This document shows positions 1-11,700 of a DNA stretch of 64,000 nucleotides, piece by piece (the first letter of the stretch is position 1; each line of letters begins with the position of its first letter). Location of the stretch: NCBI RefSeq assembly GCF_947259345.1, contig NZ_CAMYLS010000019.1:1-64000 (forward strand), given 5' to 3'. This DNA is from an uncultured Maricaulis sp. (GTDB taxonomy: Bacteria; Pseudomonadota; Alphaproteobacteria; Caulobacterales; Maricaulaceae). Both the position numbers and the translations under genes were made by a program. Under the pieces are notes generated by a model, which was not told where the DNA came from, made no database searches, and saw only the letters and a list, made by a program, of their open reading frames with translations.

Positions 1-358
1 GCGTGCGACCGGGTCGCGGGGCACTAAACGACCGACCCCATCTACCTGGCGCATTGGAATCGGGGTGGAGACAGCCCGGGAAAACTCCGCAAGCGGGATG
101 CCGAGGACACCACGGACACCGCAGACCAGCCACACGGACACCCCGGTGTCCGCCGGCATCCCGCTTCCTCCCACCTCCGCCGCAATCGCGTGCGGAGCCG
201 GGCGCGTTCCGGTTTCGCGATCACAAACCGGATTCCCTCTTGCCAAAAACGGGAATATGACTCACGTTTGTGTTGTGAACATTGTTCACCAAAGCGCTGT
301 ATGCGATAAACGCACACGCACGAGACACGTTTGGTCGCTCCTGGGGAGGTAACGCGCC
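1..358. other. Intergenic/left edge without a convincing gene
   Basis: No reading frame here has a recognisable protein, a good ribosome-binding site or family-like residues; the short frames on both strands look like GC-driven chance openings. The last 90 bases are more AT-rich and hold a 15-nt inverted repeat (275-289) and the leader of the diiron-protein gene. Any gene ending left of the window edge cannot be judged. Confidence 0.5.
275..289. promoter_or_regulatory. Inverted repeat, possible operator
   Basis: GTGAACATTGTTCAC is a perfect 7+1+7 inverted repeat about 70 bases upstream of the diiron-protein start, in the AT-richer part of the leader. Its size and position suit a dimeric repressor site (GntR or TetR type). 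No regulator gene is adjacent, so the binding protein is unknown. Confidence 0.4.
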
Positions 359-1450
359 ATGGCATCGCTTCGCGAGCTCTATCCGATGCCGGATATCGAC
401 AAGCACTGGTCGGTTCCGGAACAGTTCAACGCCACCTTCGATTTCGAGTATGACGACGGTCGCTCGACGCTCATGCACCTTTACCAGAAGGGCAAGGACA
501 TGCAGTGGGATGCGGTCAATCGCATCGACTGGAGCCTCGAGCTCGACCCGGAAAACCCGATGCAATTGCCCGATGAAGGCATTGCGCTGCACGGCTCTCC
601 GATGTGGGAGAAGATGACGAAGAAGGAACGCATCGAGTTCCGCCGTCACGCCCAGGCCTGGAATATCTCGCAATTCATGCAGGGCGAGCAGGCTGCACTG
701 ATCTGTGCTGCGAAGATTGTGGAATCCGTGCCGGATCTCGACGCGAAATTCTACGCCGCGACCCAGGTCATGGACGAGGCCCGCCATGTCGAGGCCTACA
801 AGAATCTGATGAAGAAATTCGGCGTCGCCTATCCGATGACCGAACCCCTGCGCCAGCTGGTCGACCAGGCCCTGCGCGACAGTCGCTGGGACTTCACCTA
901 TCTGGCCATGCAGGTCGTTATCGAGGGGCTGGCCCTGGCCGCCTTCGGCACGATCCGTGATCTCGCCCAGAACCCGCTGGCCAAGATGGTCAATGCCTAT
1001 GTGATGGAAGACGAGGCGCGCCATGTTGCCTTTGGTCGCCTGTCACTGCGCGATTTCTACCCGCACCTGACCCAGGCCGAGCGCGATGAGCGCGAGGAAT
1101 TCCTGGTCGAGGCCTGCTATCACATGCGTGATCGTTTCCAGGCGCGGGAAGTCTATGAAGTCATGGGCTTGCCGGTCGAGGAATGCGTCGCCTGGGCCGA
1201 GCAGTCCGAAATGAACAAGCTTTTCCGCACGCTTCTCTTCCAGCGTATCGTGCCTGTGGTGAAGGATATCGGCCTGTGGGGTCCGAAGATCCAGGCCGCC
1301 TATGCGGATATGGGCGTCCTGCATTATGCCGACCAGGATCTCGATGCTCTGGCCAAGCAGGACGAGGAAATCGCCCGCGAATTGGACACAGTGAAGCACC
1401 AGGATGTGCGCACGGCCTATGTCAACGCCGTCGCCGGCGCGGCCGAGTAG
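359..1450 (+). CDS. Ferritin-like diiron protein (R2/AurF-like helical oxygenase family)
   Basis: A 363-residue soluble protein with the two-part diiron pattern of ferritin-like oxygenases: Glu110, then DEARH (Glu140, His143), then Glu189, then EDEARH (Glu219, His222). This E...ExxH...E...ExxH set is what a carboxylate-bridged di-iron centre needs, as in ribonucleotide reductase R2, AurF-type N-oxygenases and related proteins. There is no signal peptide or membrane segment, so it should be cytosolic. The start is supported by a GGGGAGGT sequence 8 to 9 bases upstream. It stands alone, followed by a terminator hairpin, and its substrate cannot be read from the context. The family call is firm; oxygenase versus oxidase versus ligand-binding role is open. 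Confidence 0.8.
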   Translation: MASLRELYPMPDIDKHWSVPEQFNATFDFEYDDGRSTLMHLYQKGKDMQWDAVNRIDWSLELDPENPMQLPDEGIALHGSPMWEKMTKKERIEFRRHAQAWNISQFMQGEQAALICAAKIVESVPDLDAKFYAATQVMDEARHVEAYKNLMKKFGVAYPMTEPLRQLVDQALRDSRWDFTYLAMQVVIEGLALAAFGTIRDLAQNPLAKMVNAYVMEDEARHVAFGRLSLRDFYPHLTQAERDEREEFLVEACYHMRDRFQAREVYEVMGLPVEECVAWAEQSEMNKLFRTLLFQRIVPVVKDIGLWGPKIQAAYADMGVLHYADQDLDALAKQDEEIARELDTVKHQDVRTAYVNAVAGAAE

Positions 1451-1481
1451 AAGCGGTCACCTCACACGTTATCCCGGACTG

Positions 1482-1508
1482 GGGCTCCGCATCCTGCGGG
1501 GCCCTTTT
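1482..1508 (+). terminator. Rho-independent terminator after the diiron gene
   Basis: GGGCTCCGCA (1482-1491), a TCC loop and TGCGGGGCCC (1495-1504) form a 10-bp stem with one G-U pair, followed by TTTT. It lies 30 bases past the diiron gene and before the end of the convergent regulator gene. Confidence 0.7.
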
Positions 1509-1525
1509 CTATTGGGGTGTCTCCC

Positions 1526-2956
1526 TCAACTCTCCCCGAACGCATAAGGCGAAGCCCTCAGCTGGTGCGGGTCCATGGTCAGTTTGCGGTTCAGCGGCGG
1601 GAAGGCACGCTGGGCGCAGTCCTCACGGTCGCAGAGGCGGCAGGCCAAGCCGATCGGCGCAGGCGAGGCTTCTGCCATGCCGTCGGCGTGCATCACCTTG
1701 CCGGCATTGTCCCAATCACAGCCCAGGGCGATGGCATGCAGGACCGGCGGCTGGCCGGTCGGACCGGGTGTCGACTGGCCTCGGGCGAGGGAGAGCATGC
1801 GGGTGCCATCGGGCAGTTCGAAGGCCTGCGTCAGGATGCGCTCGGGCAGGCGCAGCGCGTCGTAGAGATTCCATTTCGGGCAACCGCCACCGGCGCGGGC
1901 AAAGGGCATGATGCCGCCGCCGAAGCGTTTGGAGACATTGCCCGCCGCATCGACGCGGATCATGAAGAAGGGCAGGCCGCGCGCGCCTGGCCGCTGCAGC
2001 GTGGTCAGGCGGTGGCAAACCTGTTCATAGCTCGCCTCGAAGCGGCGTTGCAGCAGGTCAAGATCATAGCGATGCGTCTCGGCGGCCTTGTGAAAGGCGG
2101 CATAGGGCATCTGGACCGCACCGGCGAAATAATTGGCCAGCCCGATGCGCAGGAGGCGGCGGCCCTCCGGACTGGGCAGGTCGATCTGGTCACAGAGCCG
2201 GTCCAGCGTCTCGGCCTGTTCCAGCGAGGCCAGAACCACCGCGATATGAAAGCCGCGCGAAGCGGGGGCGATGGTTTCCGACAGGAGGAGGCGGCGCCCG
2301 TGAAAGTCGAGGCGCCGACGGGCGCCGGCCATCACATCCTCGTCCAGGACCCGCACCGTGAAGCCGTGCTGGTCCTGCAGATAGGTCGCCAGCGCCTGAT
2401 CGCGATTGCGGCTGCGCAGGCCGGCCCTTTCGCACAGGGCTTCGGCGGCCTCCTCAAGCTCCGGGAAGTGATTGTGGTGCGCGTCGATCGCATTGCGCAC
2501 CGATTCCAGCACCGCGCCGGGACCACCCGTCGTCGCGCCGGGACCCGAGACCCGGGTCGCCAGATCGGCCGTCGCCGTCGCCATTTCGCGATAGGACTGG
2601 AAAAGGCGTGTCAGAGCCTCGGCGGCGCGCGGCTGGCTGTCGGCCAACTCGTTGAGTTCCATCCGGTCCAGTTCGAGGCCGGAGAGGACCGGGTCGGCAG
2701 CGGCCTCGGTGAGGTCGGCGATCAATTGCCGGTCGCTCTCATTGGCAAAGCTGCGGACATCGACATCGAAGGCGTCGGCCAAGGCCAGAAGGACACGGGC
2801 GGTGACCGGGCGTTGATTGCGTTCGAGCAGGTTGAGATAGCTGGCCGACAGGCCCAGCGCCTCGGCCGCCTCGGCCTGGGTCATGCCGCGTTCGCGTCGT
2901 AGACGGCGCAGGCGGGCGCCGGCAAAGATTTTCTCAAAGGCCTGGTTGTCGCTCAT
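1526..2956 (-). CDS. XRE-family regulator of the ScfR/RamB type (short-chain acyl / glyoxylate-shunt regulator)
   Basis: A 476-residue regulator with an N-terminal helix-turn-helix (about residues 10-65, containing GMTQAEAAEALGLSASYLN), a middle IrrE-like region and a C-terminal Cys-bearing domain (ACRLCDREDC) typical of the DUF2083/ScfR group. In actinobacteria the relative RamB controls aceA and aceB; here the gene is divergent from aceA, so the same role is likely. I take the ATG at 2956; a TTG four codons earlier is possible but has no better ribosome-binding site. The 159-base shared promoter region contains short dyads (2960-2977 and 2998-3008). Family confident; the effector, perhaps an acyl-CoA, is inferred. 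Confidence 0.8.
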   Translation of the reverse strand: MSDNQAFEKIFAGARLRRLRRERGMTQAEAAEALGLSASYLNLLERNQRPVTARVLLALADAFDVDVRSFANESDRQLIADLTEAAADPVLSGLELDRMELNELADSQPRAAEALTRLFQSYREMATATADLATRVSGPGATTGGPGAVLESVRNAIDAHHNHFPELEEAAEALCERAGLRSRNRDQALATYLQDQHGFTVRVLDEDVMAGARRRLDFHGRRLLLSETIAPASRGFHIAVVLASLEQAETLDRLCDQIDLPSPEGRRLLRIGLANYFAGAVQMPYAAFHKAAETHRYDLDLLQRRFEASYEQVCHRLTTLQRPGARGLPFFMIRVDAAGNVSKRFGGGIMPFARAGGGCPKWNLYDALRLPERILTQAFELPDGTRMLSLARGQSTPGPTGQPPVLHAIALGCDWDNAGKVMHADGMAEASPAPIGLACRLCDREDCAQRAFPPLNRKLTMDPHQLRASPYAFGES

Positions 2957-2959
2957 GAC

Positions 2960-2977
2960 TTGTACCAAAATTTACAA
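2960..2977. promoter_or_regulatory. Dyad TTGTA-N8-TACAA next to the regulator start
   Basis: TTGTA (2960-2964) and TACAA (2973-2977) form an inverted repeat directly in front of the ScfR-like gene, where a bound protein would block its expression. A candidate autoregulatory site, unproven. Confidence 0.35.
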
Positions 2978-2997
2978 ACTGACAATCACACAATGTA

Positions 2998-3008
2998 TGT
3001 AACTTACA
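2998..3008. promoter_or_regulatory. Dyad TGTAACTTACA in the aceA promoter region
   Basis: A perfect 5+1+5 inverted repeat lies just upstream of a TTTATA/TATAGG stretch (3019-3026) that could be the aceA -10 region, so the dyad would sit at about -35. Its half-site is a close relative of the TTGTA/TACAA repeat 20 bases away, suggesting one regulator for both. Confidence 0.35.
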
Positions 3009-3115
3009 CTGAAACCTCTTTATAGGAAAAGCCATATCGACACTCTCCGTTCCGTTTGACAGCTTGGGGTCAATCCTGATCACCCAGAACCGGCTGAGCC
3101 GGAACGGAGATAAAA

Positions 3116-4402
<1,287 letters not shown>

Positions 4403-4423
4403 CGCCTTACTCACTGCTCCTTG

Positions 4424-4453
4424 CCGGGGTGCGGTTCTCCGAACGCACCCCGG
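4424..4453 (+). other. Intercistronic hairpin between aceA and aceB
   Basis: An arm at 4424-4437 pairs with 4441-4453 over 13 bp with one bulged G and a three-base loop. It is followed by TCTTGTC, not a clean T-run, so full termination is doubtful; an mRNA end protecting aceA or partial attenuation before aceB is more plausible. Confidence 0.6.
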
Positions 4454-4480
4454 TCTTGTCTCCCGCATCAGGAGAATGAC

Positions 4481-6124
4481 ATGACCCTCATTGCCCCTTC
4501 CGGCGTCGAAGTCCTCGGCCATCTCGAGCCCGGCTATCGCGATATTCTCAGCCACGAAGCGCTCGGCTTCCTGGCCGGCCTGCACCGCCGTTTCGAAAAG
4601 CGCCGCCAGTCCCTGCTGCGCTATCGCAAGGAACGCCAGGCCGAGCTCGACCAGGGAGCCTTGCTGATGTTCCCGCACGAGACCGTCGATATTCGCTCCG
4701 GCGAGTGGAAGGTCCGTCCGGCGCCTGCGGATTTGCAGGACCGCCGTGTCGAGATCACCGGTCCGGTGGATCGCAAAATGGTCGTGAATGCGCTCAATTC
4801 CGGCGCCAAATGTTTCATGGCCGATTTCGAGGACGCCACATCGCCGCTCTGGTCAAACCTCGTTGAAGGCCAGATCAATCTGCGCGACGCCAATCGGCGT
4901 GAGATCGATTTCACCGATCCGAAGAATAACAAGCGCTACCAGGTCAAGGATGATGCGGCGGTCCTGATCGTCCGTCCGCGCGGATGGCATCTCGATGAGC
5001 GTCATGTGCAGGTCAATGGCCAGGCCATTTCCGGCTCGCTGTTCGATTTCGGCCTCTATGTCTTCCACAATCACGCCGCCCTGAAGGAACGCGGCACCGC
5101 GCCCTACTTCTACCTGCCCAAGCTGGAAAGCCGGCTGGAAGCGCGCTTGTGGAGCCTGGTCCTCCAGCATGCCGAGGACGAGCTGGGTTTGGAGCGTGGC
5201 ACGCTGCGCGCCACGGTCCTGATCGAGACGCTTCCGGCTGCCTTCGAGCTGGACGAGATTCTCTACGAGCTGAAAGACCATATCGTCGGCCTCAATTGCG
5301 GCCGTTGGGACTACATCTTCAGCTATATCAAGCGTCTGAAGTCACGCCCGGATCATGTCCTGCCAGATCGCTCCGCGGTCACGATGAGCGTGCCGTTCAT
5401 GGCAGCCTATTCGCGCCGTGTGGTCGCAGTCTGTCACCGCCGCGGCGCCCATGCGATGGGCGGCATGTCGGCCTTCATCCCGGTCAAGAATGATCCCGAA
5501 GCCAATGCCGCCGCGACCGAAAAGGTTCGCGAGGACAAGCTGCGCGAAGTGAAAAACGGCCATGACGGCACCTGGGTCGCCCATCCGGACCTGGTTCCCG
5601 TCGCGATGGAGATCTTCGACAAGCACATGAAGGGGCCCAACCAGCTCGATCGGCCTGCTGATCCACATGAGCGGCCGGTGACCACACAGCAATTGCTGGA
5701 AGCGCCGGAAGGCGAGATCACCGATGCCGGCGTGAACGACAATATCGATGTCGCCATCCGCTATATCGCCGCCTGGCTGGGTGGTCGTGGCGCGGTCCCG
5801 ATCCGTAATCTGATGGAAGATGCGGCCACCGCCGAGATTGCCCGGGCGCAGCTCTGGCAGTGGCGGACCTATGACCGCTCGACGGTCGAAGGCATGGCGC
5901 TGACCGGCCCGATGCTGGAAAACAAGATCGAGGATATCTGTGCGGCGATCCAGGACGAGGTGCCGGACCAGACCGAGCTGTGCGACCGCATCCGTGACGC
6001 TGCCGACATCCTCACCGAGCTGGTCCTGTCGGCGGAATTCGCCGAATTCCTCACTCTGCCGGCCTATGATCGCCTCACCGCAGAACTCAAGGCGCCCATG
6101 AAGCTGATGGAGTTCGAGGACTAG
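4481..6124 (+). CDS. aceB: Malate synthase A
   Basis: A 547-residue malate synthase that condenses glyoxylate with acetyl-CoA. Length and motifs are those of isoform A: RPRGWHLDE, NHAALKERGTAPYFYLPKLE, and the family signature around LNCGRWDYIFSYIK. Isoform G would be about 720 residues. The ATG at 4481 follows AGGAGA at good spacing; an upstream in-frame start would run through the intergenic hairpin and is rejected. It lies downstream of aceA, giving a complete glyoxylate shunt, with acetyl-CoA synthetase encoded 760 bases away on the other strand. Cytosolic. Confidence 0.96.
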   Translation: MTLIAPSGVEVLGHLEPGYRDILSHEALGFLAGLHRRFEKRRQSLLRYRKERQAELDQGALLMFPHETVDIRSGEWKVRPAPADLQDRRVEITGPVDRKMVVNALNSGAKCFMADFEDATSPLWSNLVEGQINLRDANRREIDFTDPKNNKRYQVKDDAAVLIVRPRGWHLDERHVQVNGQAISGSLFDFGLYVFHNHAALKERGTAPYFYLPKLESRLEARLWSLVLQHAEDELGLERGTLRATVLIETLPAAFELDEILYELKDHIVGLNCGRWDYIFSYIKRLKSRPDHVLPDRSAVTMSVPFMAAYSRRVVAVCHRRGAHAMGGMSAFIPVKNDPEANAAATEKVREDKLREVKNGHDGTWVAHPDLVPVAMEIFDKHMKGPNQLDRPADPHERPVTTQQLLEAPEGEITDAGVNDNIDVAIRYIAAWLGGRGAVPIRNLMEDAATAEIARAQLWQWRTYDRSTVEGMALTGPMLENKIEDICAAIQDEVPDQTELCDRIRDAADILTELVLSAEFAEFLTLPAYDRLTAELKAPMKLMEFED

Positions 6125-6221
6125 CAAACAACGAGCTGATGACGGTTGGTCGTCTCAGGCGCGGGGTTCGGGCGAGGTCGAAAAGACCGGCCCGGACCCC
6201 GCATTGGTTTGGGGGCTTGGT

Positions 6222-6345
6222 ACCTTGTCATCCCTGATGGACGCCTCGCGCAAGCGGGGCGAAGGTCATGGACCTATGTGATTGCAAAGAGTTGGGTCCC
6301 CGCTCTGCGTCCGGCCTTCGCCGGACGTCCGGCGGGGATGACAAG
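6222..6345. repeat. Dispersed repeat pair, inverted halves
   Basis: Between convergent aceB and the lipoprotein gene, ACCTTGTCATCCC (6222-6234) and GGGATGACAAG (6335-6345) are inverted ends of the same repeat family. The right half (6294-6345), with GGGTCCCCGCTCTGCG and the hairpin CGTCCGGC-CTTC-GCCGGACG, is alike to 26847-26920. It resembles short intergenic palindromic elements; no coding sequence is seen. Confidence 0.6.
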
Positions 6346-6369
6346 CCAACGGAAAGTCCGTCGTCTGGT

Positions 6370-6884
6370 CTAACCCGTAACGCCCGCACCCGGCATCCGG
6401 TACCCGCACAGATCGGCCAGCTTCCAGCCGGTCGCGGTCTGTTCGAAACGGCAGGTCATGTAGTCGCCGCGATAAATGCCCCAGGGCAGGGGGGCGTCGA
6501 GCAGCGGGGTTTCCGCAGGCGGGGCGACCCGGTCATGGGCGCGCTGCGGATAGACCAGAATCTGGCGCGAGGCTTCGGTCGCGGTAAAATTCGGATCGTC
6601 AAGAATACACAGGGGCGGCTGGCTGAGCATGCCGGTCACCGTGCCGCGTGTATTGCCTTCGGCACCCCAGACATGACTGCGCACCATCGGGTCGCGTGAG
6701 ATGAAGGCGTTTTGCAGCAAGCCCGGCGCCATCGCGTCAGCGACGGCGGTCTCGTTATGGCTGATGATCGCCGAGAATGCCGCCATTTCGTAGGCGATGG
6801 GCGCGCGGCACATCGGAACGGTCTCTGTCGCACAGGCCGACAAGCCCAGCATAGCGGTGGCGGAGACGAGAGCGAGGGCACGTT

Positions 6885-6888
<4 letters not shown>
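6370..6888 (-). CDS. Small predicted lipoprotein, function unknown
   Basis: A 172-residue protein with a lipoprotein signal, [19 protein letters not shown], whose lipobox LSAC would be cut before Cys19. The mature part has several cysteines (MCRAP, LCILDD, MTCRFE, LCGYR), which could form disulfides in the envelope. Its ATG overlaps the acs stop codon (ATGA), so it is translated from the acs transcript. I do not recognise the family. Longer in-frame starts lie inside acs and are rejected in favour of the start with the lipobox. Confidence 0.75.
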
Positions 6889-8840
<1,952 letters not shown>

Positions 8841-8936
8841 GGGTCAGGCTCCGCACTGGGTCTGCGATTTCGTCGGGTGAACGATAACGATTCAGTCCTG
8901 ACAGGCAATCGGACCATTTCGGCGGGTGCAGCTGAC

Positions 8937-10709
8937 CTAGTCGTCTGCAATCCCTTCGGCTCGCAGCGTTGTCTGCGGGTCGAGGGTGCGCATCGCGGCG
9001 TAGTGGGACAGGAAGACTTCACCGGACAGCTCGTCGAAGAAACCGGCCTCTATCAACTTGTCCGCCACAGGCCCCTTGACCTCGGACAGGTGCAGGCGGA
9101 CGCCGCCATCCAGCAGCCGCGAGTTGATCGCGCGCAAGCTGCTAAGCGCGCTGGCATCAACGAAATTGACGGCCGGGAACAAGAGAACCAGGTCGGTGGG
9201 CCGGCTCTCGCGGGCCAGGATGTCACCGGCCAGAGCTTCGAGGAATCGGGCATTGGCGAAATAGAGCGCCTCATCGATCCGAAGCGCGACCACATGCGGC
9301 GAGCAGATCACGTCATGCCGGTTGATATTGCGGAAATGGTGGGTCCGCGGGACCTGACCGACTTCCGCCCAATGCGGCCTCATCGTGCGCTGCAGGACGA
9401 GACCCACTGACAGGGCTACGCCCATCGTCAGGCCGATCTCGACGCCCAGGAACAGCACGCCAACCAGGGTCAGGAAGGCCGCGGCGCCATCGGCGTGGGA
9501 GTATTTCCAGGCGTGCCAGGCATCCTTGAAATTGGCCATACGCCAGATCGCGGCGAGGATGGTCGCGGCGAGGGCGGCCTTTGGCAGATGGTAGAAAAGA
9601 GGTGTCAGGAAAGCGGCGACCAGCAGGATGATCACGGCCGTGAAGACGCCGGCCAGCGGCGTCTCTGCGCCCGCCGATTCATTGACCACGGAGCGAGCAA
9701 AGCCGCCGGTCACCGGATAGCCCCCGGTGAAGGCCGCGGCGGCATTGGCCGCACCGAGGCCGAGGAGCTCGCGGTTCGGTTCAATGGTCTCGCGGCGTCG
9801 GGCGGCGAGGGACTGGCCGACAGAGACGCTCTCCACGAAGCCCACCAGCGAGATCAGGGCCGCCGGTCCGATCAGGGCGCGCCAGGTCTCCAACGGTACC
9901 AGCGGAAAGGCGAAGGGCGGCAGGCCGGAGGGCAGTTCGCCGACAATGGCCAGTCCGGTATTGGCGTTCAGGCCCATCAGCCAGGCGCTCAGGGCTGTGG
10001 CGGCCACGAGAACGGCGGGCGCCGCGCGGGTGATCCCGCTAATCAGGCTTTCGGAGACGTTCAGGCGTTCGAGCAGTCTTGGCAGACCGGAGCGCGCGGC
10101 CAGCAGGAAGGCGAGACTGGTGACGCCGACGATCAGGGCTGTCAGGTTAAAATCAACCAGCGGATTGCCGGATTGAAACAGGGAGACCGCCAGCTCAGGC
10201 AAGGTCGCGCCATGCATGTCGACGCCCAGAAAATGGCGCAGCTGGCTGGCGATGATCAGGACCGTCGAGGCGGTGATGAAGGCTTCCACGACAGGTCGGG
10301 ACAGGAAATTGGCGACACTGCCGAGGCGAAAAATCCCGAACAGGACCAGCAACAGGCTGGACAGCAGGGCGAGGGCGCCCGCGGCGGCCATGATCTCCGC
10401 CGGGTCAGTGAGGCCGAGCGATCCAATCGCGGCCGCGGTCATCAGGGACACAACCGCGACCGGTCCTACAGCGAGGACGCGGCTCGATCCGAACAGCGCA
10501 TAGGCGACGAGAGGTGCGATGGAGGCGTAAAGCCCCGCCTGCGCGGGCAATCCGGCCAACAGGGCGTAGGCGAGGCTTTGCGGGATAAGCAGGACAGCCG
10601 TGACCAGGCTGGCCAGCCCGTCCTGCGTCAGCGTGCTGCCATTGTAACCCTTCAACCAGGCCAGGCCGGGCAGGAAACGGGTCAGCGTGTTCACCGGCCT
10701 AGACCGCAT
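8937..10709 (-). CDS. SulP-family anion permease with STAS domain
   Basis: A 590-residue integral membrane protein: about 10-12 hydrophobic segments in residues 20-440 and a C-terminal cytosolic STAS domain (about 450-570, with LLFPAVNFVDASALSSLRAI). SulP proteins carry sulfate, bicarbonate or other oxyanions, usually as symporters or exchangers. The ATG overlaps the end of the persulfide-dioxygenase-like gene by 11 bases; a GTG five codons later is an alternative start. Co-transcription with that gene and a persulfide-sensing repressor nearby suggests movement of a sulfur oxyanion (sulfite, sulfate or thiosulfate); direction and substrate are inferred. Confidence 0.88.
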   Translation of the reverse strand: MRSRPVNTLTRFLPGLAWLKGYNGSTLTQDGLASLVTAVLLIPQSLAYALLAGLPAQAGLYASIAPLVAYALFGSSRVLAVGPVAVVSLMTAAAIGSLGLTDPAEIMAAAGALALLSSLLLVLFGIFRLGSVANFLSRPVVEAFITASTVLIIASQLRHFLGVDMHGATLPELAVSLFQSGNPLVDFNLTALIVGVTSLAFLLAARSGLPRLLERLNVSESLISGITRAAPAVLVAATALSAWLMGLNANTGLAIVGELPSGLPPFAFPLVPLETWRALIGPAALISLVGFVESVSVGQSLAARRRETIEPNRELLGLGAANAAAAFTGGYPVTGGFARSVVNESAGAETPLAGVFTAVIILLVAAFLTPLFYHLPKAALAATILAAIWRMANFKDAWHAWKYSHADGAAAFLTLVGVLFLGVEIGLTMGVALSVGLVLQRTMRPHWAEVGQVPRTHHFRNINRHDVICSPHVVALRIDEALYFANARFLEALAGDILARESRPTDLVLLFPAVNFVDASALSSLRAINSRLLDGGVRLHLSEVKGPVADKLIEAGFFDELSGEVFLSHYAAMRTLDPQTTLRAEGIADD

Positions 10710-11568
10710 TCAGGGGAAGTTTGAGATAGCGCGTGCCATTGTCCGCCGGCGGCGGCAGATTGCCCGCCCGCATATTGACCTGGACCGAGGGCAGGATCAG
10801 GCGCGGCATGGCCAGTTCGGCATCGCGCTTGGTGCGCATGGCGACGAATTCGTCCTCGCTTATGCCGGTATGGACGTGGATGTTCTTGGCCTTCTGCTCG
10901 GCGACGCTTGTTTCCCATTCGAAATGATCGCGGCCCGGTGCCTTGTAGTCATGACACATGAAAAGACGGGTCTCGTCCGGGAGTGCGAAAATGCGCTGGA
11001 TTGAGGCGTAGAGCGCGCTCGCATCACCGCCGGGGAAGTCGCAGCGTGCGGTCCCGAAATCGGGCATGAAGAGCGTGTCGCCGACGAAGGCCGCGTCGCC
11101 GACATGGTAGACCATGCAGGCCGGCGTGTGGCCAGGCGTGTAGATTGCTTCGGCGTCGATCGAACCGATTTTGAACCGCTCGCCATCCTTGAACAAATGG
11201 CCGAATTGCGAGCCGTCACGGGCAAATTCGGGCTCAGCGTCGAACAGGTCGCCGAACACGGCCTGGACATGGGTGACATGCGACCCAATACCGATCTGGC
11301 CGCCGGTTTCGCGCGCCAGATACGGCGCGGCCGAGAGGTGGTCGGCATGGACATGGGTTTCCAGCACCCAGTCGATCGTCAGGCCCTCGCGGCGGACATG
11401 CTCGAGCAGGATATCGGCCGAGCGGGTCGCGGTGCGTCCGGAGGCGGGGTCGAAGTCCAGCACGGAATCGATGATCGCCGCGCGCTTGGTCGCGGGATCG
11501 GATACCACATAGCTGACGGTGAAAGTGTCTTCATCGAAGAAGGCTTGTACGTGCGGTGTCTGTGTCAT
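10699..11568 (-). CDS. Metallo-beta-lactamase-fold persulfide dioxygenase-like hydrolase (Blh/ETHE1 type)
   Basis: A 289-residue MBL-fold protein with the metal motif THVHADHLSA, a second histidine in TPGHTPACM, VGDTLFMPDFGTARCDFPGG, and a later MCHDY. The DxGTxRxDF motif is typical of the ETHE1/Blh group, which oxidises glutathione persulfide to sulfite with mononuclear iron. The ATG at 11568 is preferred over an upstream in-frame start because the earlier stretch covers the promoter. Neighbours (rhodanese, BigR-type sensor, SulP permease) strongly support sulfide detoxification. Soluble, no signal peptide. Confidence 0.9.
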   Translation of the reverse strand: MTQTPHVQAFFDEDTFTVSYVVSDPATKRAAIIDSVLDFDPASGRTATRSADILLEHVRREGLTIDWVLETHVHADHLSAAPYLARETGGQIGIGSHVTHVQAVFGDLFDAEPEFARDGSQFGHLFKDGERFKIGSIDAEAIYTPGHTPACMVYHVGDAAFVGDTLFMPDFGTARCDFPGGDASALYASIQRIFALPDETRLFMCHDYKAPGRDHFEWETSVAEQKAKNIHVHTGISEDEFVAMRTKRDAELAMPRLILPSVQVNMRAGNLPPPADNGTRYLKLPLNAV

Positions 11569-11614
11569 GGCTCGGCCTTTCCGTCTGCCGATCAAATTCA
11601 TTCTGTGGTCTACA

Positions 11615-11651
11615 TATAATATATTTGCAAAACTATGCAAGTACGATTATA
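11615..11651. promoter_or_regulatory. Face-to-face promoters around an ArsR-type operator
   Basis: A plus-strand TATAAT (11615-11620) and a minus-strand TATAAT (11651-11646) flank the inverted repeat TTGCA-AAACTA-TGCAA (11625-11640) by 4 and 5 bases. The plus box would serve the rhodanese gene, the minus box the dioxygenase-sulP pair. The -35 regions are weak. The repeat followed by GTA recurs at 12555-12573 before the ArsR-type gene, marking it as the likely operator. Confidence 0.7.
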
Positions 11652-11700
11652 TCAGGATCAACAGCCCGAAGCCGGGCCACGCAATGATTGGAATTCTACT

